Shown: piece after piece, positions 46,133-58,257 of the stretch
Layout: the number at the start of each line of letters is the position of its first letter
Position numbering within the stretch: the stretch's first letter is position 1
DNA from: Aegilops tauschii subsp. strangulata
Lineage: Eukaryota > Streptophyta > Magnoliopsida > Poales > Poaceae
DNA length: 64,000 nucleotides
Assembly (NCBI RefSeq): GCF_002575655.3
Contig: NC_053037.3
Span: 446,865,793 to 446,929,792, forward strand
Direction of reading: 5' to 3'
Program-made: the position numbers and the translations under genes
Notes under the pieces: generated by a model
The model's database searches: none
What the model was told of the DNA's origin: nothing
What the model saw: only the letters and a program-made list of their open reading frames with translations

Positions 46133-46645
46133 ATGACATCTCCAAGTGCCCCCAAGGACAAGTTCTTCGAGAAGGTCATCAATCCCTACCTCGTGGAGGT
46201 GCTACAACACCCTCAAACCATTGAGATGCATGAGGGGGTGCTGCACATCCGCGATGTTGAGGGACCACGGAGGACCAGAAGCGTGGAGACAAGGCTTGAA
46301 GCAATGGAGCAACAAGTTTTCAAGTGCCAGGAGATGGTGGAGCGTGGACTTGACTCCAATCACATAATGATCACGGAGTTCACCCACAACCACAAGCCGG
46401 ATGCCAAGGACATTGGGGAGGCCATCTTCAAGCTCCACGAGAAAATCGAGCACCTCCAAGCCCAAATCTATGATCTGCAAAACCAAAACTATGAGTATGA
46501 ATATAGATTCAAGAGGATGAGTTTGGCTGCAGATTTAAGGATCCCGGAGACTCGATCATCCTTCTATGATGGTGAGCCTATGCCTTGGAAGATGGACGAC
46601 AAGCCTACATCATCAACAATCCCTTCACCAGCAAAGGAGACATAA
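46133..46645 (+). CDS. Post-pol ORF of the Athila-like element (170 aa, coiled coil)
   Basis: An intact 170-residue frame starts MTSPSAPKDKFFEK at 46133 and stops with TAA at 46643-46645. It contains a helical part with a heptad-like pattern (VETRLEAMEQQVFKCQEM; IFKLHEKIEHLQAQIYDLQN) and a Pro/Ser-rich tail. No signal peptide or membrane segment is seen, so it does not look like an envelope protein, although Athila elements often have an extra gene in this place that has been called env-like. It stands in sense orientation behind pol and is the only undamaged frame of the element. The function is unknown. Confidence 0.65.
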   Translation: MTSPSAPKDKFFEKVINPYLVEVLQHPQTIEMHEGVLHIRDVEGPRRTRSVETRLEAMEQQVFKCQEMVERGLDSNHIMITEFTHNHKPDAKDIGEAIFKLHEKIEHLQAQIYDLQNQNYEYEYRFKRMSLAADLRIPETRSSFYDGEPMPWKMDDKPTSSTIPSPAKET

Positions 46646-48196
46646 TCATATGGGTATGGGCACTCCCCTTGGCAACTGCCAAGCTTGGGGGAGGTGCCCC
46701 GGTATCGTATCACAACCACATCTCCTATCTTTACCGTTTTTCTTAGTTCGATCCTATTTAGTAGTATCTTGATCTAGTAGAATAAAAGTTTTGGTATGAT
46801 CTAGTTTTGAATTTTGCTTTATGATCTCTCTATGTAATCGAGTCCGTAAGTTATATAATAAAGATTAGTGTTGAGTCAAGGGCTTGATTATCTTGCTATG
46901 ATCTTGAGTGAATAAAAGAAAAGAGAAAAGAATAAAAAGAAATAAAGAGATCATATTGATCTTATTGAGAGTAATGACTTCACATAGAAAGAGTATGATG
47001 ATTAAAAATTGTTGAGAGTTGACAAACATAGCCTTGGTCATCGTTGCAATTAATAGGAAGTAATAAAGAAAGAGAGGTTTCACATATAAATATACTATCT
47101 TGGACATCTTTTATGATTGGGAGCACTCATTAAAATACGACATGCTAAAGAGTTGATGTTGGACAAGGAAGACAACGTAATGGGTTATGTTTTCTTATAT
47201 CTGAGATAAAGTATATTGTCATGGATCATCCAACATGTTGAGCTTGCCTTTCCCCCTCATGCTAGCCAAATTCTTTGCACCAAGTAGAGATACTACTTGT
47301 GCTTCCAAAAACCCTTAAACCAGTTTTGCCATGAGAGTCCACCATATCTACCTATGGATTGAGTAAGATCCTTCAAGTAAGTTGTCATCGGTGCAAGCAA
47401 TAAAAATTGCTCTCTAAATATGTGTGATTGATTGGTGTGGAGGAAATAAGCTTTATACGATCTTGTGATGTGGAAGAAATAAAAGCGACGGACTGCATAA
47501 TAAAGGTTCATATCACAAGTGGCAATGTAAAGTGACGTTCTTTCGCATTAAGATTTTGTGCATCCAACCCTGAAAGCGCATGGCAACCTCTGCTTCCCTC
47601 TGCGAAGGGCCTATCTTTTACTATTATCTTCTACCTTATGCAAGAGTCATGGTGATCTTCACCTTTCCTTTTTACATTCTATCCTTCGGTAAGCACAGGA
47701 TGTTGGAAAGATCCTGATATATATATCTAATTGGATGTGGGTTAGCATGAATTATTATTGTTGACATTACCCTTGAGGTAAAAGGTTGGGAGGCGAAACT
47801 ATAAGCCCCTATCTTTCTCTGTGTCCGATTAAAACTCTGTAACCACAAGTATTGTGTGAGTGTTAGCAATTATGAAAGACTAAATGATAGTTGAGTATGT
47901 GGACTTGCTAGAAAGCTTTGACATAGACTCTTTCTGATGTTGTGATAAATTGCAATTGCTTCAATGACTGAGATTATAGTTTGTTAGTTCTCAATAAAGT
48001 TTCTGATTCATACTTTGCATTGTGAATAGATTATTACTTGAGCATAAGAAATCATATGACAATATCTATATATGTTGCTGTTATGAGAATAATCATGATG
48101 CCCTCATGTCCGTATTTTATTTTATCGACACTTCTACCTCTAAACATGTGGACATATTTATCGTTATCGACTTTCGCTTGAGGACAAGCGAGGTCT
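46646..48196 (+). mobile_element. Non-coding 3' internal region of the Athila-like element
   Basis: About 1.55 kb of AT-rich sequence with no coding potential. AAGCTTGGGGGAG at 46681-46693, shortly after the post-pol ORF, duplicates the polypurine tract used before the 3' LTR. Confidence 0.65.
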
Positions 48197-48210
48197 AAGC
48201 TTGGGGGAGT
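48197..48210 (+). other. Polypurine tract of the Athila-like element
   Basis: AAGCTTGGGGGAGT ends directly before the TGATACG start of the 3' LTR, the position required for plus-strand priming. Confidence 0.85.
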
Positions 48211-49706
48211 TGATACGTCCATTTTGCATCATGCTTTTATATCGATATTTATTGCATTATGGGTTGTTATTACACATTATGTCACAATACTTATGCCTAT
48301 TCTCTCTTATTTTACAAGGTTTACATAAGTAGGGAGAATGCCGGCAGCTGGAATTCTGGGCTGAAAAAGGAGCAAATATTAGAGACCTATTCTGCACAAC
48401 TCCAAAAGTCCTGAAACTCCACGGAAGTTATTTTTGGAAATAATAAAAAATAATGAGCGGAAGAAATACGTCAGGGGGCCTCCACCTGGCCACGAGGGTG
48501 GGGGGCGCGCCCCCTGCCTCATGGGCCCCCTGTTGGCCCTCCGGTGCCCATCTTCTGCTATATGAAGTCTTTCGTCCGAAGAAAAATCATAAGCAAGCTT
48601 TCGGGACGAGACTCCGCCGCCATGAGGCGGAACCTTGGCGGAACCAATCTAGGGCTCCGGCAGAGCTGTTCTGCCGGGGACACTTCCCTCCGGGAGGGGG
48701 AAATCATCGCCATCGTCATCACCAACGCTCCTCTCATCGGGAGAGGGCAATCTCAATCAACATCTTCACCAGCACCAACTCCTCTCAAAACCCTAGTTCA
48801 TCTCTTGTATCCAATTCTTGTCTCTAAGTCTGGGATTGGTACCTGTAGGTTGCTAGTAGTGTTGATTATTCCTTGTAGTTGATGCTAGTTGGTTTATTTG
48901 GTGGAATGTTCAGATCCTATATGCATATTAATACTCCTCTGATTATGAACATGAATATGCTTTGTGAGTAGTTACGTTTGTTCCTGAGGACATGGGCGAA
49001 GTCTTGCTATTAGTAGTCATGTGTATTTGGTATTCGTTCGATATTTTGATGAGATGTATGTTGTCTATCCTCTAGTGGTGTTATGTGAACGTCGACTACA
49101 TGACACTTCACCATTATTTGGGCCTAGAGGAAGGCATTGGGAAGTAATAAGTAGATGATGGGTTGCTAGAGTGACAGAAGCTTAAACCCTAGTTTATGTG
49201 TTGCTTCGTAAGGGGCTGATTTGGATCCATATGTTTCATGCTATGGTTAGGTTTACCTTAATACTTTTGTTGTAGTTGCGGATGCTTGCAATAGAGGTTA
49301 ATCATAAGTGGGATGCTTGTTCAAGTAAGGACAGCACCCAAGCACCGGTCCACCCACATATCAAATTATCAAAGTACCGAACGCGAATCATATGAACGTG
49401 ATGAAAACTAGCTTGACGATAATTCCCATGTGTCCTCGGGACCGTTTTCCTTTATATAAGAGTTTGTCCAGGCTTGTCCTTTGCTACAAAAAGGATTGGG
49501 CCACCTTGCTGCACTTTATTTACTTTTGTTACTTGTTGCTCGTTACAAATTATCCTATCACAAAACTATCTGTTACCTATAATTTCAGTGCTTGCAGAGA
49601 ATAACTTGCTGAAAACCGCTTATCATTTCCTTCTGCTCCTCGTTGGGTTCGACACTCTTACTTATCGAAAGGACTACGATAGATCCCCTACACTTGTGGG
49701 TCATCA
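48211..49706 (+). repeat. 3' LTR of the Athila-like element
   Basis: It is nearly identical to the 5' LTR over its full length. It lacks about 20 bases of the GC palindrome (around 48500-48530), leaving a shorter core, and 7 bases near 48904. It ends GGGTCATCA at 49706, before the second GGCCT. Confidence 0.9.
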
Positions 49707-49711
49707 GGCCT

Positions 49712-52700
49712 TTATCAATGCCTTGTTATTTTTTACGCCACACGTCGGGTTTGAAATTGTTCCCATGCGGCGGCGTCCTCTTGCATCCGAGCTCCAATGC
49801 CGGACTGCATTCGAGATATCTTTTGCAGCCGAGCACCAACACCGGACTATATCCGAGCTCCAGTGCTGGACTATATCCGAGGTGTCATAGATCACCTTGG
49901 CTTGAAAAAGTTTGAAGGAGATTATCCGAGTTTAATGCTGAAAAGTTCTCTATGGAATGAGCCATTCGAACCCAGGCTTTATGCCGGACCACTTTCGAGC
50001 TCCAACGATGGTCAGCGTCTGAGGTGTCGTAAACTACCTCGGTCTTTTAAAAGATTGAACCAATTTAGCCGAGCTTAATGCCGGAAATGCCCTCTATGGA
50101 GCCAGCCACTGGCGCCCGAGCTTTATGCCGGACTGCTTCCGAGGTGGTGCACCACCCCGACCATGGGCTGATTTGTTTGCGAATATTTTTTATTGGTGCA
50201 ATTTATTCTCTGCCGAGATATATAGCCAGTATATGTATATCTAGTAGCCCTCAAGGTGTGTGTCGGTCTAAAACCCGAGATGCACCTGAAGGAAAACATA
50301 AAACTGCTGATCCTAGTAGCCCCTGAGACTCGGGTCGACTTGCAAAATCGGCCTGAGGATCAACTCCTAGCTCGGCAGCATAAGTAGGAATAGAAACGCA
50401 GTGTAATATATTAGAAATAATGATCGGCGGACAGGCCCCTGAGAGAGGGTTGTGAGAAGTCATCGTGATATATTAGCTTGATGCTGGATAAGTCCCAGAT
50501 GGTACTTATTGTTGTCCGAAGACGCGCTTGCCCATAGTTCGGTCATGCCGAACACTGAGCACTTTGAATTCTCTGCATTGAATAAGCAATGCAGTAGCCC
50601 CCGAGACACTGGTCGGGTGGCAACACCAGATCAGGGGATCGATGTGCCCCTTTAATATTTATAAATAATGAGCGCGAAGCCCAGTAGCCCCCAAGCCTTA
50701 ATGTGGGCACGGGTGGCCGAATTAAGGATCGATATCCATTTAACAGAAAATTTTGTTGTGTTTAACACAAACTTCTCGGAAAGAGAATAAAGATCTCTTA
50801 AAAGAGCTTAGAGCTGGTCGAAATCCGAGCTCGCCAAGGTAGGCCCCAAGGGGTTTAAAAGATGGATTGCAGTAAATGGATTTTACTCACATTTTTTATG
50901 TGTAATGATTCTATGTATCCAAGTACTTTACATCATGAATGCTCGAATCCGCATTGTACAACACCTTGTTGACCGACCATCGGCTTCAACATCCTCGGCC
51001 AGTGGCCGGGGAGTGTTTGTCCTACTTTATAAAGCCTTTACAAGGGCAAAGGTTTGCGACAAACAAGGCAATCCGGCCATATGGTTTTATAAACAAAGGT
51101 ATGCGGAGAGAATGTTATATTACTATTTGATGTAAGAAAGATCTCCCAAAGAAAATAATCCCACTATCGGTTCCTTTCTTTGGGTTGTCATACCGACCAT
51201 GATCAAGAAACCTCAACTCCGATCGATGCAGGAGAAAAATATTGAGGATTTAGTTCGGGGTAAGTTCCCGATCTCTTTGGTTTTTAATGGACCAAAATTT
51301 TCACTTCCGTCGTTGCCGACCAATTATATTGTTTAAGATGGCTAGCTTTCGGCTTCTCCCAGTCTGAGGTACTAACACGGATGACCCAGAAGTAAAAATC
51401 ACAGAGGTGCTCCCTTTACCTCCTAGCCGTACAATCGGGAACGTAGCGGTAATCACAGGAGCCAGGCAACCCAGCTTGGCCGAAATCTTAAGTCAAATTG
51501 ATGCATATTTATGGCTTTATAACGATGATTATGGAAGGCATCGCTTGTATACTGAATACAAATGCTGATGATATGTTTATTTTGACTCCATTGCGACCGT
51601 TTATCAGTTGAAAGTGGCCCATCATCGGCTTCTACCCCTTTGTAGATACCACGCAGGGTGTTTCCGCAATAACAAGACAACCCGTAGCCGACGTCTCGGT
51701 GCCCTGAAGCGGTTGTGTTAGCGGAAACGAGGCAATCAGATATGCGGGCTTTATAACTTTCACTTAGTCATAGGAGCTTAAAGTTGGGAGGCCAGCTACT
51801 AGCCCCTGGTTAGTGTTCGGCGACAGCCGAGGTCAAGCCGTAAACACTTCGGCCAATGTTATGAACGGCCCATCATTCAACACACTCATCGGATCGCTGA
51901 CCAGTTTACGCTTATTGTGACAGTCAGTTTTTCGCTTTCTCCACTGAGGTGCTTTACCATGCGAGCTGGAAGCACAATCGTAGTGGTTCTCCCTTTGCAC
52001 ACCTAGCCGAACAAAGTGGAACATAGGAGGCAAGCACAGGAGCCGGGCAACCCAACTATTGATCAAAGACACAATTCGAAACCGATGCATATATAGCAAT
52101 ATCCGAGAATGTTTTTGCAGAATCTCTAAAGGTGTCCGGCGTTGCACTACGAGACTTATGCTGGAAACATACAATTAGTTTAAAAGTGCCATAGGCTCAA
52201 AAAGCCAAAAACTTATGTAAAAGATTGACGTCCGGACTAAACCGAGATTTTGGTGCCAATCCGGAAATTGGTCTTTTTAAAAAAATGTGCTTCTGTCGTG
52301 CTTTAACATGACACATCCGATCTCAAGACTTCAAGCGGGTCAGCCTACGGCTTCAAGCTCCTTATCCCGAAGGAGTGCTTCTCCGAGGCCAGTTTAGCAA
52401 ACTAAACTCGAGCGGCTTTAGAGAGAAGCTAGCCTATCCGGCTATTCACCATATACTCAAGTCGAAAAAGGAGCGGTAGAAAAAGACTTTGCAACGACCA
52501 AGAAGAAAACACATTATTATAGAACGGCTCGTGTAAATTTTAAGAGCCCCCAGTTAACATGGGTAAGGGGAGTTTCTTTTAACGAACAATGTATGTGAGC
52601 ATGGTCGAACCGAACACAAGTTAAAAATTTAAAACTTTGAGCATGAAAGCGACTTAGCTGGTTAATGTGTTCGGCATTGATGACGTGGTCCGAGCTTGAT

Positions 52701-54505
52701 GCGGGACAAGGTTCCATCCCCCAAGCCGGTCACGAGGTGGCGGAATGATGAGCTCGGCACTCCGAAGTGGTGACATAGCACGGCCAATGCAGGCTGGCAG
52801 AGTGACGCCGAAGTCCCCGGCGTGGGTTAATGAAGTATTGACGAAGCCCCCCATCCAGCCGAGGTGACGTGGTATGTCAGTACGCCGAGGTGACAACACT
52901 GCCCGACCCGGATCATTTACCTGTGCACAAAAAATAGTGCAAACCGAAGATAATAGTAATAATAATAATAAAAAATTGTTGCATAATAAATAATTTATGC
53001 AAAGTGAGTACTAAAAAAAAATATGGCCTGTGCGCCGAACACTCGATGAGGTAGAGCTCTCTCGGCGATGCCAAAGTCCCCGAGGCAACCGAACACGTCG
53101 GTATGGCAACACGACCAACAAGGTGATCACGCGAGCTGATTTACGCCGATTGGGATGAATGCGCCGGCTTGTAGAAGAGACCACGTGACGCAGTCAAAGT
53201 CCATTACCTGCACATGTAAAATAGTGCAGGCCAATAATAATAATATAAATATATAAAAATCCTCGCGTAATTAATTTACGCAAGATAATTTATTTAAAGA
53301 TATGTGGCTTGCCACCGAAATCAATGTTGATGCAGGGCGTCGGCGTGATGCGGTAAAGGCGTGGCAAAGCCTGAATTCACAGGTTGGTCTGAGTTCCGGA
53401 TGCGGCGTTCACCGAACTATGTACGGCAACTGACTGAACCACCACGCGACCATCGTTAATGCGGCCGCCATTTGATGGACCTGTGTACAGATGATGGAAC
53501 AAACTAGAGTAATAATTCCTTGGAAAAAATAAACCCAAACAAGCTAAAATTGCTAGGATTAATAGCACCTGGTTTATTTGTTGTAGCAGTCCGAAGAAAA
53601 GTGACTCCAAAAATTGGGACTTGATCCGCACACCCATTGCCTGATGGGCGGTGAAGCGACAACTTGACGATGCTGGTAAAGGTTGGCTCGTTGAGGCAAA
53701 GCCCCCGGTCCAGCTAATGTGACGAAGCTGGTCGGCTGACGACGCCGAAGTCTCCGGAGTAGGTTGATGAAGGGATGGTGAAGCCCCCGGTCCAGACGAG
53801 GTGACGGAGCAGGTCGGTAAGGAGATGTTGTAGCTGCCATGTCAGCCGAGGTGTTGAAGTAGTTCGGCGTGATGGACATCGGCTCGAAGAAGCAATGGCA
53901 CGGCCATGCCGATGCATGTCATAACTCGTGACGTGGTCAATGTCGGCTTGATGAAGTGACCGTGCGGTGATGCCGATGTGCCTGCTCCGTGTAATCCGTG
54001 GGGTGGCGAGGTTGGTGATGATTTATCCTTCGCGATGCCGAACTCTTGTTCGGCTTGCCGAGATGATGATCCAAAGAAGTTGAGCTCGGCTCAACAAAGC
54101 GACAACGTGTCTAGCGCAGGTCGGCAGCCATGGAGCAACGTTGTCGAGCCCATCCAAAACTTCCTTTAAAAAGGATGTCTGAAATCCCGTTCATAAAAAA
54201 GATGAACTCGGGTCGGATTTGTTCTCACGCAGAAAACAAATCTGAAAAGGGATGCACTAATCGGAAGGTTCCCGGAGTTTGGACGGTCGGATCGAGCTGA
54301 ATTTTGAGGGGTGGTAGATATAGGAATTCTGTAACCGATCAACGGTTGGATCGTCCGAGCTAGATGCTGGACACCACGCTCCAAACTCGTCCAGATTCTC
54401 GTCCAAATTCGACGGGGCTCCGGTATTTGAGACCGACGGAGATTACTCCATCGGAATGCGACAAATTTTTTACAGTGTTGTTGTAGACTCAATTCCGCAC
54501 AATTC
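49712..54505 (-). mobile_element. Internal 3' non-coding region of the minus-strand gypsy element
   Basis: This resumes the element cut at 39458. The text is rich in TAGCCCCCGAG, GCCGAGGT and GCCGAA phrases and lacks any coding domain. Such long regions between pol and the 3' LTR occur in several Triticeae gypsy families. It ends where another LTR begins at 54506, so the coding part is not in the window. Confidence 0.55.
52690..53640. repeat. Degenerate tandem repeat of about 280 bp (three copies)
   Basis: CATTTACCTGTGCACAAAAAATAG (near 52912), CATTACCTGCACATGTAAAATAG (near 53200) and GGACCTGTGTACAGATGATGG (near 53475) are corresponding points of three diverged copies. Each is followed by an AT-rich stretch with (AAT)n and preceded by GCCGAGGTGACG- or CCGAAC-type text. 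The spacing is about 287 and 275 bp. A microsatellite (AAT)n lies at about 52945-52972. Confidence 0.55.
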
Positions 54506-56189
54506 TGACGCCCGGATAATTAAGCTATAGTAACCCTCTGCTAATGATGCCACGTCACCTCGATTACTGTTGCTAATCTCGCGTTAGTTCAAAACCGATT
54601 CGAATTCATGTTCAAAATCAAGCAAACGATAAAAGATTTCAAATATTGAAACTAAAATGTTCGGAGTGAGCAAAATAATGCATAGGTAATTATGGTGGAG
54701 AAACCACACTTTTATAAAATGTTTAAATGCTCAAATGGGAATGAAACAACAACATGACCAATTTAATAAATGCCTTTTGTTAATTATAAAATGTTAAAAT
54801 ATTTTATCTAGGGGTTTAAACTTTAGTATCATAGGTATAATTAGTAATACTGACTTTGGTACAACTTTTATGTTTTTATAAAACTTAGATAAGATGGGAC
54901 TAAAAATAAAACAGTAAAAAAAGGAAAAATAAATAAAAGGGTAAAAACAAAACAAAAGGAAAACTGTTGAAAACAAAAGCCCCCCAGCTAGGCCGTGGCC
55001 CAGCGGCCACTGCCAGCTAGCCGGCCCAACTCCCCCTGGCCTATAACCAACCCCAGTGAAACCCTAGCCCGATCCCACTCTCCACTCCCCCCCGATCCCC
55101 TTCTCTCACCCGTCTGGATCGGGATCGAGGTGACCTTGCCTCATCCCCATCGCCCCCGGCGCATGCCCCCTCCGTCGCCCCACTCCCCCCCCACGTTCGC
55201 CTCCTCCTCCCCCGATCCAGATCTGGATCGGGTCACGACCTCGACGCCGCCCCAGACCGCCGTCGCTGCTCGTCACTCGCCGGGACTCCTCCGCCGTCGC
55301 CAACACCGCTCGGCGCTGCCATCCCCACCCCACTCCCTCGTCTCTCTCACCCCCCTGATCTGGATCGGGGCGCAACCCCGACCTCGCCCCGCCGATGTCG
55401 CCGTTGCCGCCCGTGGATCCCGCGCCCGGCCGCCGAGCTTCGTCGTTGGATCCACCGCCTCGCATCCCCGTCCTCCTCCCAACGACCTCCACCTCGTCGT
55501 GCCGGACTGCCTCGATCCCGCCGCCCGTCGCCGGAACCTCCCCGCCGGCCTACCTCCTCCTCATTGCCGGCCTGCTTCCCGTCCGGCGTCGTCGTCCCTG
55601 TCGGCCTCCTCGCGCCCCGTTGCCCCGACCCCTACTCCGCGCGGTGAGGCCCGGCCTCTCCCTCCTCTCTGTCTTCCTCAGTGCGCCACCACGCGCACAC
55701 GCGCCCACGACCGGCTGCGCACGCCCGCGCCCGGCGCCGCGCCCCTGCGGCTGCTACTTCTGCAGCCCCGCCGCGCCCGCGCTCGCCGCCTGCCCGCGCG
55801 CACACGTCCCCGCCGCCGCGTCCGCCTACCTCCGCTGGCGGCCACCTCCACCTACTCGCGCCCCGATTCCTCCAGCGTCGCTGCTCATCCCCGGGGCCGC
55901 CCGTGCTCGCCGCCCCGTGCTGCGCTGCTCCGCCGCCCGTGCTTGCGGCCCGCCCCGTCGCCCGCTGCGTGTGGCTGTGCCCCGTGCGCCCTCCACCGCT
56001 CTGCCCAGCCCCGGTGCTGCCCCGCCGTGGCCTCGCCGGTGCCGTCTCCGGCGCCCCTCCGTGCCCGCTGGCCCTCGCCCGGGTCGGGCACCTCCAGCGC
56101 CCCAACGCCCGACCCGCATAGGCCACAGGGGCCTATGACAAGGGGCCCCACCCCCCAGAACGTCTATTAAAAAGGGATAAAAAATATTA

Positions 56190-56320
56190 TAATAAAAATA
56201 AATTTAATTAATTAATTAACTAAATTAATTAATTAACTTAATTAATCATGTTTAGTTAACCTAATTAAGTATTATTAATTAATTAAACAGTAATTCGATT
56301 AGTTAAATCCTAATTAGAAT
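56190..56320. repeat. TTAATTAA-rich simple repeat
   Basis: Repeated TTAATTAATTAAC words follow directly after the GC-rich island of the LTR, giving a sharp composition change. No function is evident. Confidence 0.7.
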
Positions 56321-58257
56321 AAACAGAGTATGACCTGCGGGACCCACACGTCAGATTGACCCAGTCAACGCCCTGTTGACTGCTGACGTCATGCACTATT
56401 CTGGATAATGTTAGAATTAAATAGATAATAATTTAGAAAATGATTTAAAACATTTAAAAATTAATAGAAAATAAACCGTAGCTCGGATGAAAAAACTTTG
56501 TACATGAAAGTTGCTCAGAACGACGAGACGAATTCGGATACGCAGCCCGTTCGTCCGCCACACACCCCTAGCACATCGAACACGCAACTTTCCCCCTCCA
56601 GTACATCTGTCCGAAAACGCGAAACACCGGGGATACTTTCTCGGATGTTTCCCCCCTTCGCCGATATCACTTCTTACCGCGTTAGGGCACACCTAACACC
56701 GCTGTTTGCTTTGTCATGCATCGTTATGCATCTGTTTGCATTGTATTCATTGTTTCTTCCCCCTCTTCTCTCCGGTAGACTACGAGACCGACGCCGCTGC
56801 TGGTGCCCCGTCCGACTACGCTGTTGACGACCCCTCCTTCTTGCTAGAGCAACCAGGCAAGCCCCCCCTTGATCACCAGATATCGCCTATTCTTCTCTAT
56901 ACTGCTTGCATTAGAATAGTGTAGTATGTTACTGCTTTCCATTAATCCTATTCTGCTGCATAGCCTGTCTTTGCCACTACTGTTGTTACCTTTACCTACA
57001 ATCCTACATGCTTAGTATAGGATGCTAGTATTCCATCTATGGCCCTACATTCTTGTTCGTCTGCTGTGCTATACTATCGGGCCGTGATCACTCGGGAGGT
57101 GAATACGGGTATATACTATATACTTTATACATGATACATGTGGTGACTAAAGTCGGGTCGGCTCGTGGAGCACCCGCGAGTGATTCACGGATTGGGGGCT
57201 GAAAGGACATTTGTCCCGACGGCCCTCTGGGTGGATCTTTGTGGCGGAGCGACAGGGCAGGTTGAGAGTACCTAGGTGAGAGGTGGGCCTGGCCTTGGCC
57301 GGCGTTCGTGGTTACATCAATTAACACATTTAACGAGTTCTTGGTATTTGATCTGAGTCTGGCCACTGCCTATATGCACTAACCAACTACGCGGGAACAG
57401 TTATGGGCACTCGACGTCGTGGTATCAGCGGAAGCCTTCGTGACGTCAGCGACTGAGCGGCGCGCGCCAGGTTGGACCGCGTAACGCAACTTCCTTTGAA
57501 ATGGAGGTTGCTAGGTCTGCTCTTCGGCCGCGTACGCAACGTGCAGGTGTGCAATGGGCGATGGGCCCAGACCCCTGCGCGCATAGGATTTAGACCGGCG
57601 TGCTGACCTCTTTGTTGTGCCTAGGTGGGGCTGCGACGTGTTGATCTTCCGAGGCCGGGCATGACCCAGGAAAGTGTGTCCGGCCAAATGGGATCGAGCG
57701 TGTTGGGTTATGTGGTGCACCCCTGCAGGGAAGTTTATCTATTCGAATAGCCGTGATCTTCGGTAACAGGACGACCCGGAGTTGTACCTTGACCTTATGA
57801 CAACTAGAACCGGATACTTAATTAAACACACCCTGCCAAGTGCCAGATACAACCCGGTGATCGCTCTCTCATAGGTCGACGAGGAGAGGATCGTCGGGTA
57901 GGATTATGCTATACGATGCTACTTGGTGAACTTACCATCTACTCTCTTCTACATGCTGCAAGATGGAGGCTGCCAGAAGCGTAGTCTTCGACAGGACTAG
58001 CTATCCCCCTCTTATTCAGGCATTCTGTAGTTCAGTCCACCGATATGGCCCCTTTACACATATACCCATGCATATGTAGTGTAGATCCTTGCTTGCGAGT
58101 ACTTTGGATGAGTACTCACGGTTGCTTTTCTCCCTCTTTTCCCCCTTCCCTTCTACCTGGTTGTCGCAACCAGATGTTGGAGCCCAAGAGCCAGACGCCA
58201 CCGTCGACGATGACTCCTACTACACCGGAGGTGCCTACTACTACGTGCAGGCCGCTG

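Larger units (their letters stand above)
39454..49711 (+). mobile_element. Athila-like Ty3-gypsy retrotransposon, complete, TSD GGCCT
   Basis: The element spans 39459-49706 and is flanked by GGCCT (39454-39458 and 49707-49711). LTRs are 39459-40982 (1,524 bp) and 48211-49706 (1,496 bp), both TGATACGTCCATTTTGC...GGGTCATCA. After the 5' LTR comes TTCTGGGGCCGTTTCCGGGGA, a variant of the Asp-tRNA type PBS of Athila elements. Order of genes: gag, protease, reverse transcriptase, RNase H, integrase, then a separate post-pol ORF. A polypurine tract precedes the 3' LTR. This is the Sabrina/WHAM-type group from memory. The two LTRs differ little, so it is one of the younger insertions here. Confidence 0.92.

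Noticed and set aside
54995..56170. 391-codon open frame on the plus strand (Pro/Arg/Ala-rich)
   Set aside because: It lies in the GC-rich island of a long LTR; open frames exist there in several registers on both strands, with low-complexity text and no domain.
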